11,961 bases of DNA from an uncultured Ruminococcus sp. (GCA_902791785.1 CADAXH010000027.1:1-11961), one strand, 5' to 3'. Positions 1 to 6,891 are shown, counted from the stretch's first letter. Notes: a model not told the origin generated them from the letters alone. Translations and numbers: made by a program.

Positions 1-54
1 TTTGATCACGTGAACATCCTCGCTGAAAAAGGATTCAGACAAGTTGGGATATGA
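1..54 (+). CDS. C-terminal end of an unidentified protein (partial)
   Basis: The window opens inside a reading frame that gives FDHVNILAEKGFRQVGI and then a TGA stop at 52-54. A rho-independent terminator follows within 15 bases, which supports a true gene end. Seventeen residues are too few to assign a family. The frame is inferred only from its being open to the window edge and from the terminator placement. Confidence 0.5.
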   Translation, partial: FDHVNILAEKGFRQVGI

Positions 55-67
55 CTGCACCGGAACA

Positions 68-106
68 AACTGTTGCAAATTGATTGCAGCAGTTTTTGTT
101 TTTTTT
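68..106 (+). terminator. Rho-independent terminator of the upstream gene
   Basis: AACTGTTGCAA (68-78) pairs with TTGCAGCAGTT (84-94) through 11 positions with one G-U wobble, closing a 5-base loop. A run of T broken by one G follows (95-106). It sits 14 bases after the stop of the partial gene, and so separates it from the lipoprotein operon. Confidence 0.85.
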
Positions 107-203
107 GAAAAATATATATCAATTTTTCGTAATTATTTTCGATTTTTCACTCTAAACAAATAGAGAACAAAAAATCTACATAAACGAAAGAGTAGGAAAA
201 AAT

Positions 204-878
204 ATGAAAAGATTAATACTGGTTTTTATTTCTATCATTCTTGTTGTACTGTTGACGGGCTGTTCAATTCCCAATGACAAGCAGACAACAAGCGAACCGG
301 AATCGACAGAAATCAACAATTCACCGACAGTCACTGACGATACTATAGTGAACGGAGTAACAATAACTGTTTACTTCATTTACGAAAACGGTCCGAGAGA
401 AAGAGGTCTTGACGTCAGTGAAACAATTACAAAAATAGTGAAAAACGGCGAAGAATACAGAATAGAGTTGCCTCACAAAGATGGTTACGTAATGCATTGG
501 GAAAAAGCATATTATGTCGAAGGACAGGAAGACGATTATGTTATTACGGGCGTCGCTGATGGCAAGAAATACTACAATGTATTCTACAGATATATTAAAG
601 ACGATCTTATCACATTGAGATTCTACAAGCAATATTCAGACAACAGAGTCGAATATGTGGAATCAGCATATGTGCAGATTGTCGACAACAAAATTACATA
701 TACATTGCCTCAGTATGAAGGATTCGTACTCGGCGAAAAAGCTAGTCTAAAAGGAGATCATTATTCAATTGAAAATGGTGTACTGACTATAAGTGATATC
801 TACGTAGATTTTTACGGAGAGAAAATTTTGGGAGTGTCAAACATTCAAAATATTGTTTACTGCGAATCTGCTGATTAA
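204..878 (+). CDS. Predicted lipoprotein with two related MucBP-like modules
   Basis: The 224-residue product starts with Lys-Arg, a hydrophobic stretch (4-17) and the lipobox LLTGC with the lipidated Cys at position 20, so it should be anchored on the outer face of the membrane. A Ser/Thr/Asn-rich linker (about 21-50) leads to two modules of about 75 residues (53-130 and 136-207). Both begin with a beta-strand-like segment (ITVYFIY, ITLRFYKQY) and contain a matching YRIELPHKDGYV / TYTLPQYEGFV segment. The LP-x-x-x-G-Y/F pattern resembles MucBP-type beta-grasp repeats of surface proteins, but this is a by-eye resemblance. The start follows a weak purine stretch (AGTAGGAAAAA). The sigma factor gene begins only 14 bases after the stop, so it is probably the first gene of a three-gene operon. 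It may be the sensor or envelope target of that sigma system (inference). I found no convincing promoter in 107-203. Confidence 0.75.
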   Translation: MKRLILVFISIILVVLLTGCSIPNDKQTTSEPESTEINNSPTVTDDTIVNGVTITVYFIYENGPRERGLDVSETITKIVKNGEEYRIELPHKDGYVMHWEKAYYVEGQEDDYVITGVADGKKYYNVFYRYIKDDLITLRFYKQYSDNRVEYVESAYVQIVDNKITYTLPQYEGFVLGEKASLKGDHYSIENGVLTISDIYVDFYGEKILGVSNIQNIVYCESAD

Positions 879-892
879 GAGAGGAAATTGCT

Positions 893-1438
893 GTGATTTG
901 GTTATCACTGTCAACCGAAAAAGACAAACAAAGTATAATACAACGCATTTATGACGAGTATTACAAGTCGCTTTTATCATACGCACGATATAAGCTGGCA
1001 AGGGCAAATGACAAAAACTACAATGTCGACTCCTACGATATTGTTCAAAATGTTTTTTTGAATCTGCTCCAGTATATCCCGGAAAAAGTCGACTACGAAA
1101 AGGCGTATGTATTTACAATTCTGGACAATGAAATATATAAGTTTCTGAACAAAAAGACGTACTACGAAGAGTTGGAACTAGATGATAATGAAATAATCGA
1201 GGACGATTTTTTTGATTCACTCTGCACAAAAGAGCAGCTCAATGAAGTTACGAGTATAATTAACTCTTTGGATGAAAAGTTCAGAGTTCCCTTACTTCTG
1301 AGATATGAGTTTGATCTGTCTGTGGAAACTATTGCCACCAGGTTGAACATTTCCATAAGTACTACTTATTACCGGTTGCAGAAGGGAAGACTTTTGGTTA
1401 AAAATCGCTTTGAAGAAGGAGGATGTAAAGATGAGTGA
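893..1438 (+). CDS. ECF-family RNA polymerase sigma factor
   Basis: The product has 181 residues, the usual size for an ECF sigma factor, which directs RNA polymerase to a small set of stress or envelope promoters. The region 2-like part (about 15-85) includes YDEYYKSLLSYARYKL and DIVQNVFLNLLQ, matching the core-binding and -10-recognition helices. After an acidic linker (93-112), region 4 (about 118-172) reads SLDEKFRVPLLLRYEFDLS, followed by the helix-turn-helix SVETIATRLNISISTTYYRL, which would contact the -35 element. The GTG start at 893 is chosen because AGAGGA (880-885) lies 7 bases upstream. The last 8 bases overlap the ATG of the next gene (ATGAGTGA), implying translational coupling to its probable anti-sigma partner. 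The ECF subgroup and target promoters cannot be told from here. Confidence 0.88.
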   Translation: MIWLSLSTEKDKQSIIQRIYDEYYKSLLSYARYKLARANDKNYNVDSYDIVQNVFLNLLQYIPEKVDYEKAYVFTILDNEIYKFLNKKTYYEELELDDNEIIEDDFFDSLCTKEQLNEVTSIINSLDEKFRVPLLLRYEFDLSVETIATRLNISISTTYYRLQKGRLLVKNRFEEGGCKDE

Positions 1439-2102
1439 AGAAAGAAATGAATCATTGAAAGAATGTTTACTATCGTACTCTTTGAAAAAAATCGATGAAG
1501 ATCTCAAGAATTCGAAAAAAGTGTTAGGAGTATCGCATAAAGAGACAAAAAAGATGAGTGATTCACTTGGAATCGACATTCGCTGGCATCCTTCAGCGAG
1601 ACGAGTTGTTGCCATTGTTCTTGTAGCGGTTCTCATAGCACTTAGCAGCTGTGGAATCATTTACAGGAAAGAAATCGGCGGATTCGTCATACACTTCTTC
1701 GAAAAAGATGTGAGTGTGGTTCCGAGTCAGCCTTCTGACAACTCTTGTAATGTAAACTTGTCATTCAATCCAAAATATGTTCCTCAAGGATATACTTTGG
1801 TGTTTTCTAAAGATGAAGAATCAATTGTTGAAAGACAATGGAAAAGAAACAATGATACAATCATTCTGCAGATTATTGCCATAAACGGCGCACATATTGG
1901 CATTGACAATGGGCCTGACAGCATCGAGTACAAGAATGTCGGAGATTACAAACTATTGTCTTATGAATCAACAAACAGCTATATTTATCTTTGGAATGAC
2001 GGAGATTTTGGGTTTGTCCTGCTTTCCGACGAGTATATAAGCAATTCAGCGCTGCAAGATATAGTCACAAATGTTTCAATTCGAACTGTGGTTGAGTCAT
2101 AA
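1431..2102 (+). CDS. Membrane-anchored DUF4367-type protein, probable anti-sigma factor
   Basis: The 223-residue product has a charged cytoplasmic N-terminus (1-57), one membrane helix (about 58-79, RVVAIVLVAVLIALSSCGII) and an extracellular domain (about 105-220). Features such as VPQGYTLVFS, the repeated short strands and YLWNDGDFGFVLLSD match DUF4367, a domain common in anti-sigma factors of Clostridia and Bacilli. By analogy the N-terminus would hold the sigma factor at the membrane until an external signal releases it. I see no zinc-binding HxxxCxxC motif, so it is not a ZAS-type anti-sigma. The ATG at 1431 is preferred over an in-frame TTG at 1410 because GGAGG (1418-1422) lies 8 bases before it and the start overlaps the sigma stop. 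A strong terminator follows immediately. Confidence 0.8.
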   Translation: MSEERNESLKECLLSYSLKKIDEDLKNSKKVLGVSHKETKKMSDSLGIDIRWHPSARRVVAIVLVAVLIALSSCGIIYRKEIGGFVIHFFEKDVSVVPSQPSDNSCNVNLSFNPKYVPQGYTLVFSKDEESIVERQWKRNNDTIILQIIAINGAHIGIDNGPDSIEYKNVGDYKLLSYESTNSYIYLWNDGDFGFVLLSDEYISNSALQDIVTNVSIRTVVES

Positions 2103-2108
2103 AAATGA

Positions 2109-2142
2109 GGCGTTTCATTACGGAGAATCGTGATGAAACGCC
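2109..2142. terminator. Bidirectional terminator between convergent genes
   Basis: GGCGTTTCAT (2109-2118) pairs perfectly with ATGAAACGCC (2133-2142). Four more pairs (2119-2122 with 2129-2132, one of them G-U) extend the stem to about 14 bp around a GAGAAT loop. On the minus strand it is followed by TCATTTTT, a good U tract. On the plus strand the following sequence (CAGTTAATTTCT) is weaker. It lies between the stop at 2102 (+) and the stop at 2161 (-), so it should end both transcripts. Confidence 0.85.
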
Positions 2143-2160
2143 CAGTTAATTTCTAAAGTG

Positions 2161-3360
2161 TTATTGTTTTGATTTTTTCTTTTTTACAATCAAGAATATC
2201 ACAAGTGCAACAACAATAATGACAACTGCAGCTACTATTTCAATCCAAATGACAGGGAAAGAAGAATTGGATTTCAGTTTGAATCCATATGCCATATCTC
2301 CGGAATTCAGAACTACTGTTGCATATGGATCCTGTCCTATTGTAACTGTTCCTACATGATGTGCTTCAGGAAGTTTTGTATCTTTAAGAACAATCTTTTT
2401 GCCGAATATGCCCGTTGCTGAATCTGAATTTATGGACTTTGCACCATTGATGTTTCCTTCGACATTGTCGAGTTTGACTGTTCCGCTCCAGGTTACAACG
2501 GAACCCGTATCAATCGCACAGTTCGTAATTGTGATGTTTCCGAGATTGCTTTTTATGTATGCATCTACAAGAATATTGCAATTTGTGATTATAATGTTTC
2601 CGTCGCCAACTTCAATGTTGCTTCTTCTTTTGTTGTCTTCTCTGTTAAGAGAAATCTTAATATTTGAGTTTACTGCTCTGAAGTCTCCGCCGTCACAGCT
2701 GATGTAGTAAAAAATATCCAGGTTTGAGTTTTTTATGAGGATTCCCAGAGGAGAAGTGATATATCCGCCGTGAGAATACTTGCTGGGGAGTTTTACAGTT
2801 GAATTTTCAATCACCATAGAATTGTAAGTGTTTATATTATAATCCGCGGTAACATTTGAATCCTTGATGCTGATTTTTCCGCTTGCAAATATATATCCCT
2901 GCATCTTGTCTATTCCTTCAATATTGACATTTGATTTACTGATGTCGATTTTTCCGGAATCTGTTCCAATGAAATAGTCGACTTCGACATTGCTGTTTGT
3001 TATTTCAATGTCTCCGTTGCATATGATGGTTGACCCAACGTGGTCAGGGTCAGTCTTTATATTTGCATTGACTATTTTCAACACAGCACTTCCATGTACT
3101 TTTTCCGCTTTAATCTGGAATATCTGTACAGTTCCGTTCTTGTTTTTCACTGTCAGATCGTTGTCACAGAATATGTTTCCGTATTTTCCGGGAGCCAGTG
3201 TAAGGGTTCTGGTTTCCGGGTCATATGTGCTTCCTTCATTCAATTCAGTGCATTCATTGTTCTTTATGGTGATGTCAAGTAAATCTGATTGTTCTGCGGA
3301 AATATTGACAGATAAAACGCAGAGCAAAACAAGTATTATTAAAGCAGCTATTTTTTTCAA
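2161..3360 (-). CDS. Secreted, membrane-anchored beta-helix-like protein of unknown function
   Basis: The 399-residue product begins with a signal peptide (MKKIAALIILVLLCVLSV, probable cleavage near ISAEQ) and ends with a membrane helix (about 370-392) and a Lys-rich tail (KKKKSKQ). This is a type I surface topology without an LPxTG sorting signal. Between them are about ten degenerate turns, each centred on an Asn-containing strand: VNANIKT, TNSNVEV, SKSNVNI, KDSNVTA, ENSTVKL, KNSNLDI, VNSNIKI, TNCNILV, TNCAIDT. They recur every 20-29 residues from about 98 to 300, the pattern of a right-handed parallel beta-helix. No catalytic motif is evident, so adhesin or structural roles are as likely as polysaccharide lyase activity. 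The TTG start is chosen because AAGGAG (3369-3374) lies 8 bases upstream and the signal peptide begins right there. It has its own promoter and shares the terminator at 2109-2142. Confidence 0.75.
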   Translation of the reverse strand: MKKIAALIILVLLCVLSVNISAEQSDLLDITIKNNECTELNEGSTYDPETRTLTLAPGKYGNIFCDNDLTVKNKNGTVQIFQIKAEKVHGSAVLKIVNANIKTDPDHVGSTIICNGDIEITNSNVEVDYFIGTDSGKIDISKSNVNIEGIDKMQGYIFASGKISIKDSNVTADYNINTYNSMVIENSTVKLPSKYSHGGYITSPLGILIKNSNLDIFYYISCDGGDFRAVNSNIKISLNREDNKRRSNIEVGDGNIIITNCNILVDAYIKSNLGNITITNCAIDTGSVVTWSGTVKLDNVEGNINGAKSINSDSATGIFGKKIVLKDTKLPEAHHVGTVTIGQDPYATVVLNSGDMAYGFKLKSNSSFPVIWIEIVAAVVIIVVALVIFLIVKKKKSKQ

Positions 3361-3395
3361 GTTATCATCTCCTTATTCCCCTTTTATGCGTTTAA

Positions 3396-3424
3396 ATTGT
3401 ATCATTGTGGCGATACCTTTTCAA
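3396..3424 (-). promoter_or_regulatory. Sigma-A-type promoter of the beta-helix protein gene
   Basis: Reading on the minus strand, TTGAAA (3424-3419) is followed by a 17-base spacer and TACAAT (3401-3396). A TG one base before the -10 (TGATACAAT) gives an extended -10. The predicted start of transcription, near 3389, leaves a leader of about 29 bases that contains the AAGGAG ribosome binding site. Confidence 0.7.
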
Positions 3425-3475
3425 ACCATTGCCTTTGTTATCAGTTTAAAACCGTTCCTATTATTAATATGGTAA

Positions 3476-4225
3476 TTAGCTAACACCATACAAACTTCGC
3501 AATAAGTCAATCGCTTCATGCATTGTAAAAGGCAATCCAAGTTGTTCAAAAGGAATATTCTCCAATTCAATTTCTCTTAAGAACCTTTGATCGTTATCTT
3601 TTACTATACCTGGTGCGTCTATGGCAACATTACGTTTTGTTATTTGAAGTAGTCGAAATACATCATACTTATGCTTTTTCAAATCTTTATCATTTACATG
3701 TTCTCCTGATTTTTTTCTGTCCTTAAGATTAAGCCATGCATACATTTTGAATGGGATAATATGCTCCGCATCCAACACACTTACTCCTGAGATTGTTCTT
3801 CTTCCTTCAAGCATAAATTTGTAATAATCGTCTTCCAACAAAATGGCAGACAAACTCGAAACATCATCACTCAAATGTATTGGAACAATCCCAGAGGGAA
3901 TATCTACGATGTAATCTGGTTCTTTTGAAAAAAGTTCAATCATAAAAGGATATCCAGATTTGGGTTCTGTAAACCTGTAAAAATGCATTTTGTTGTCATT
4001 CTTCCAGCCAAAACGATAACCGCCTTCAATTACATACTCCCAAAAGATTTTTGCAAACTCTTTTTGTCTTGCTTCCAGGATTACTATCATATCTATATCT
4101 CTTGTTGCTCTGAAATCAACCTCTGCTTCTGTCATTAGTATATCGCAAGCCGCTCCACCAATTAATGTATAGCAATCACTATATTCTTTGAATTTTTGAG
4201 TGAAACTTTCAATTCCATTTACCAT
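3476..4225 (-). CDS. Nucleotidyltransferase (MNT fold), probable toxin of an AbiE/SanaTA-like module
   Basis: The 249-residue product shows the signature of minimal nucleotidyltransferases: the Gly-rich YTLIGGAACDIL (20-30), the paired acidic residues TRDIDMIV (D43, D45), and a candidate third carboxylate in PFMIELFS (E97). A downstream helical segment with K160 and KHKYDVFRLL (185-193) recalls the conserved Lys and K-x-x-D of the AbiEii/NTase toxin families. Such enzymes transfer nucleotides to tRNA or protein targets in the cytoplasm, but the target here is unknown. It overlaps the preceding regulator gene by 7 bases (ATGGTAA) and has GGAGGA 6 bases before its ATG, so the two are translated as a unit. 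A housekeeping nucleotidyltransferase is a less likely alternative given the paired regulator. The DNA looks more AT-rich by eye than the hydrogenase region, consistent with transfer. Confidence 0.75.
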   Translation of the reverse strand: MVNGIESFTQKFKEYSDCYTLIGGAACDILMTEAEVDFRATRDIDMIVILEARQKEFAKIFWEYVIEGGYRFGWKNDNKMHFYRFTEPKSGYPFMIELFSKEPDYIVDIPSGIVPIHLSDDVSSLSAILLEDDYYKFMLEGRRTISGVSVLDAEHIIPFKMYAWLNLKDRKKSGEHVNDKDLKKHKYDVFRLLQITKRNVAIDAPGIVKDNDQRFLREIELENIPFEQLGLPFTMHEAIDLLRSLYGVS

Positions 4226-5172
4226 TTGTATTCCTCCAAATATTCTTGTAATGCACCCTCGATTCTCTCGTCAACATTGTTCTCATAGCACATAAAAAGG
4301 GAGACTGGATCAACTGCGCCGTGTTTTTCAAAAAGTCCGGGATCATACTTCCACAATTCTAGTTGAATAACATTGTTTTTTTGATTCCATCTGACATCTA
4401 TGTCTTGTATGTCATTAATGTCTATCTCATCTTTGTATGCAGCTCGTGTAGGTATTTTGGGGTAATTGAGCAACGAAACTGTTGCAAGTGCTGATTCACC
4501 GGACAAAGGAATAGTATTGAATTTGTTATCTGATTCTATGTTAACTGTTCTCATAATAGGGTTTATCAGGTGTGGCTTTGCTTTTTCAAACAACCGTAAA
4601 CCTTGTTCGGTTGTACTGATATGACATTCTTTTCCGTGCATTTCTTGTGTAATTAGTCCCATAACAGACAACTGATCACTGGCTCTGGTTATCGAAGTTC
4701 TTGTTACTCTCAAGAACTCAGCAGCATCTTTTTTCAATACTGTTTTTCCACTGCTGTTGTATAACAAGTGTAGAAACAGTGCCTGGGTAACCGGCATCAT
4801 TTTTTCTTTTTTGACGACTTTGGAATTAACAAATTTGGATTTTAATGCCATCCCCAGAAACGGGAGGTACAACTGTCCAGACTCGGATATGAATGGAATG
4901 TTTTTCTCCAAAAGGCTATCCCTTTGAGATCTTGATATATTTTCAAAACAAAAAGCAACGGGGAGGTTATACTTTTCTGAAATTGTCATTGCCTGCTTTT
5001 TCAATGCAATAACCCCGAATTTCTCTTTTTTGGATACTTCTATCAATATGAACTTGGTTTCTGAATATGACAATATGAAGAAGAGTCTTCCAGAGGTGAG
5101 ATATACGGGAAGATCTTCTGTTTTCATCTCGGCCACACCAAAATCAACACCAAACAACTGCTTGTAAATCAC
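4219..5172 (-). CDS. Winged-helix regulator, probable antitoxin paired with the nucleotidyltransferase
   Basis: The 317-residue product has three parts. An N-terminal domain of about 120 residues is of no family I recognise and ends with ESGQLYLPFLG. A MarR-like winged helix follows (about 126-200): LKKDAAEFLRVTRTSITRASDQL is the recognition region and MGLITQEMHGKECHISTTEQG the wing. The C-terminal domain contains PLSGESALATVSLLN and DPVSLFMCYE..DERIEGALQEYL. The order regulator then nucleotidyltransferase, with a 7-base overlap, is that of AbiE-type toxin-antitoxin pairs, where the DNA-binding protein is antitoxin and autorepressor. The GTG at 5172 is preferred to the ATG at 5217 because GGAGGA (5179-5184) lies 6 bases upstream and the likely -10 element (5208-5213) is downstream of that ATG. 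The central position of the winged helix differs from AbiEi, where it is N-terminal. Confidence 0.72.
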   Translation of the reverse strand: MIYKQLFGVDFGVAEMKTEDLPVYLTSGRLFFILSYSETKFILIEVSKKEKFGVIALKKQAMTISEKYNLPVAFCFENISRSQRDSLLEKNIPFISESGQLYLPFLGMALKSKFVNSKVVKKEKMMPVTQALFLHLLYNSSGKTVLKKDAAEFLRVTRTSITRASDQLSVMGLITQEMHGKECHISTTEQGLRLFEKAKPHLINPIMRTVNIESDNKFNTIPLSGESALATVSLLNYPKIPTRAAYKDEIDINDIQDIDVRWNQKNNVIQLELWKYDPGLFEKHGAVDPVSLFMCYENNVDERIEGALQEYLEEYKW

Positions 5173-5207
5173 AGTTCTTCCTCCATGTAAATAACATTCT
5201 TTTCTAT

Positions 5208-5236
5208 ATAATAACATAATTTATGTTATTGTTCAA
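5208..5236 (-). promoter_or_regulatory. Promoter of the regulator-nucleotidyltransferase operon
   Basis: On the minus strand, TTGAAC (5236-5231), a 17-base spacer and TATTAT (5213-5208) form a good sigma-A promoter. The spacer is filled by the palindrome at 5210-5230, so a bound repressor would block polymerase directly. Transcription should start near 5201, leaving about 29 bases of leader before the GTG. Confidence 0.7.
5210..5230. promoter_or_regulatory. Perfect 21-bp palindromic operator
   Basis: AATAACATAA (5210-5219) and TTATGTTATT (5221-5230) are exact inverted copies around a single central base. The palindrome overlaps the spacer and part of the -10 of the toxin-antitoxin-like operon, the expected place for autorepression by the winged-helix protein. 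That this protein binds here is inferred. Related half-sites lie 20 bp to either side. Confidence 0.75.
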
Positions 5237-5356
5237 GTATTTATGTAATTGAAGTCTAAAAACGCCATATCGAATATTTTGCATGTAAGATTGTTGTGAT
5301 TATGGCACTATGAAAAAATGCTTTTTGGGTGTATAATTCGAACTGGAGGTGATGGC

Positions 5357-5878
5357 ATGAACGACATTATTAAAACGATGATAGAAAGAAGAAGCTGCAA
5401 AAAATACAAAAGCGAGCAGATAAAGGACGAAGATCTTAACCTTATTTTGGAAGCAGGCAAATATGCAGCAAACGGAAAAGGAATGCAATCTGCAATCATG
5501 GTAGTTGTTCAGGATAAAGAGACCAGGGATTATCTTTCGAGAATTAATGCAAAAGTACTTGGAAGAGAAGGAATAGATCCTTTCTATAATGCACCCACTG
5601 TAATTGTTGTCCTGGCAGACAGAAACATGTTCACATGTGTTGAAGACGGAAGCCTTGTAATGGGCAATCTGATGCTCGCTGCATACTCACTTGGAATAGG
5701 TTCCTGCTGGATACACAGAGCCAGGGAGGAGTTTGAAACAGAAGAAGGAAAAGTTCTTTTGAAGAAATGGGGAATTGAAGGAGACTACATAGGAGTTGGC
5801 CATTGCATTCTTGGCTACCCGGATATGGAATATCCAGAACCCAAAAAGAGAAAAGACAATTACGTATATAGAGTATAG
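5357..5878 (+). CDS. Nitroreductase-family FMN oxidoreductase
   Basis: The 173-residue product matches the short single-domain nitroreductase family, which uses FMN and NAD(P)H to reduce nitro compounds, quinones or other acceptors in the cytoplasm. Visible landmarks are the FMN-phosphate-binding RRSCKKY (11-17), the EAGKYAANGKGMQ segment (32-44) corresponding to the usual A-P-S/N-x-x-N-x-Q region, the central helix GSLVMGNLMLAAYSLGIGSCWI (98-119) and GHCILGYP (148-155). The natural substrate cannot be told. The ATG at 5357 is chosen because GGAGGT (5345-5350) lies 6 bases before it; an upstream in-frame ATG has no such site. It is a single-gene unit divergent from the nucleotidyltransferase operon and convergent with the HipBST-like operon, with which it shares a terminator. 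Confidence 0.85.
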   Translation: MNDIIKTMIERRSCKKYKSEQIKDEDLNLILEAGKYAANGKGMQSAIMVVVQDKETRDYLSRINAKVLGREGIDPFYNAPTVIVVLADRNMFTCVEDGSLVMGNLMLAAYSLGIGSCWIHRAREEFETEEGKVLLKKWGIEGDYIGVGHCILGYPDMEYPEPKKRKDNYVYRV

Positions 5879-5884
5879 AGAAAA

Positions 5885-5922
5885 GGCTGTAAAATCAGGC
5901 AAACAAGGTTGGTTTTACAGCC
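5885..5922. terminator. Bidirectional terminator between nitroreductase and HipT-like genes
   Basis: GGCTGTAAAA (5885-5894) pairs perfectly with TTTTACAGCC (5913-5922), and two more pairs bring the stem to 12 bp. It is followed by ATTCTTCTATTTTT on the plus strand and TTTTCTCTATAC on the minus strand. It lies between the convergent stops at 5878 and 5929. Confidence 0.85.
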
Positions 5923-5928
5923 ATTCTT

Positions 5929-6891
5929 CTATTTTTCAAGTTTTTCGATTCTTTTGGAAATCAGGTTACTGAGTTTTTCCTTCATATCCTGGGGAAGATA
6001 TGAATCACTGCACATTTGGATGTATTGCTGTTTTAAAGAAACAATTTTTGAAATCATTCTTTCAGCCGGTTTCTGCTCAATTCCGATGTTCTGAGCGAAT
6101 ATTATGAAATCTTTTCTTCTCAGATTTCGGTTCTTTCCGTTAAGAGTCAGTGCAAGTTCATCCGGATCTGAAGGAATAATGACATTTACAGGAAGCAAAT
6201 CATAAGCATCAGACAGTGTATAGCTCCCATCGAGTTTTTCCGATTCTATAAGAGAAAAATTTTTCAGATGCATGTCTGAGTTGCCAACTGCGTATGAAAA
6301 AACTATTCGTATGAATAGCTCGGTTTTGTCAAGCCCCGGATTTATGGAATACCTGTCAATTATCTTTGCGCAGCGCTCGTACGAGCCAATGTATTTGTCT
6401 GCAGTAAGTCTGTTTTCGAGCTGACAAAAATCTTCCATTGCCAGCATAAGATTGTCTTTTCGGTCAATGCGCTTTGTGATGTACGCAAGTTCACTGTTCT
6501 GTCCGGATTTCAAGAGTGCAAACGGAACAGTGTGTATGTTTGTTTCTTTCGCCATTTGCATTATGAGATATTCTGATTCAGGCATAGATGGGTAGTCTTT
6601 TGTCTGAGGTTTAAGAATATATCCGGATGGATAGTTGACCAGAGTCAGACTGGGAGACTCTCCTCGTTCCTTGGATAAATGAAGAGAAAGTTTTTTCTGC
6701 ACGCCGGGAACTGTGTAACCATTGCTGGTGTTTTCGATAGCAAGTTGTTCTAATGCTTTTTCTGAAAAGTCAATTTCGGGAAGTTTTTTTGTTCCAAAGA
6801 ACTTTTTTACGCACTTTGAATGCCATCTGTTATTGAGCTCTTCTTCGGTTGAATTTTCAAATATCGGTTTTCCGCAACAAAGACATTTCAT
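5929..6891 (-). CDS. hipT: HipT-like Ser/Thr kinase toxin (HipA core, split-HipA type)
   Basis: The 320-residue product is the kinase core of HipA without its N-terminal subdomain, which is encoded separately just upstream. The N-terminus carries a small zinc-ribbon-like motif (C3, C6, H24, C27) and KKFFGT. A Gly-rich loop TVPGVQKKLSL (60-70) aligns with the HipA autophosphorylation loop. Further landmarks are K94 in YILKPQT (ATP binding), E107 in MPESEY, the catalytic loop GNSDMHLKNF (203-212, D206 and N211) and the Mg-binding LSDAYDLLP (226-234, D231). The known HipT of E. coli O127 phosphorylates tryptophanyl-tRNA synthetase; the target here is unknown. The start overlaps the HipS-like stop by 4 bases (ATGA). 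All core catalytic residues I can check are present, so the kinase should be active. It ends at a bidirectional terminator. Confidence 0.88.
   Translation of the reverse strand: MKCLCCGKPIFENSTEEELNNRWHSKCVKKFFGTKKLPEIDFSEKALEQLAIENTSNGYTVPGVQKKLSLHLSKERGESPSLTLVNYPSGYILKPQTKDYPSMPESEYLIMQMAKETNIHTVPFALLKSGQNSELAYITKRIDRKDNLMLAMEDFCQLENRLTADKYIGSYERCAKIIDRYSINPGLDKTELFIRIVFSYAVGNSDMHLKNFSLIESEKLDGSYTLSDAYDLLPVNVIIPSDPDELALTLNGKNRNLRRKDFIIFAQNIGIEQKPAERMISKIVSLKQQYIQMCSDSYLPQDMKEKLSNLISKRIEKLEK

Noticed and set aside
1410..1430. TTG start at 1410 for the DUF4367 protein
   Set aside because: The ribosome binding site GGAGG (1418-1422) would then be inside the coding region. The ATG at 1431 is correctly spaced from it.
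5173..5217. Longer start of the winged-helix regulator at the ATG at 5217
   Set aside because: This ATG has no ribosome binding site, it lies inside the operator and upstream of the likely -10, and a GTG at 5172 has GGAGGA 6 bases before it.
5309..5337. TATAAT at 5332-5337 as the nitroreductase promoter
   Set aside because: The -35 region is poor and transcription would start right at the ribosome binding site, leaving almost no leader. It is possible but not supported well enough to list.
5318..5356. Upstream ATG start at 5318 for the nitroreductase
   Set aside because: It adds residues not seen in the family and lacks a ribosome binding site; GGAGGT precedes the ATG at 5357.
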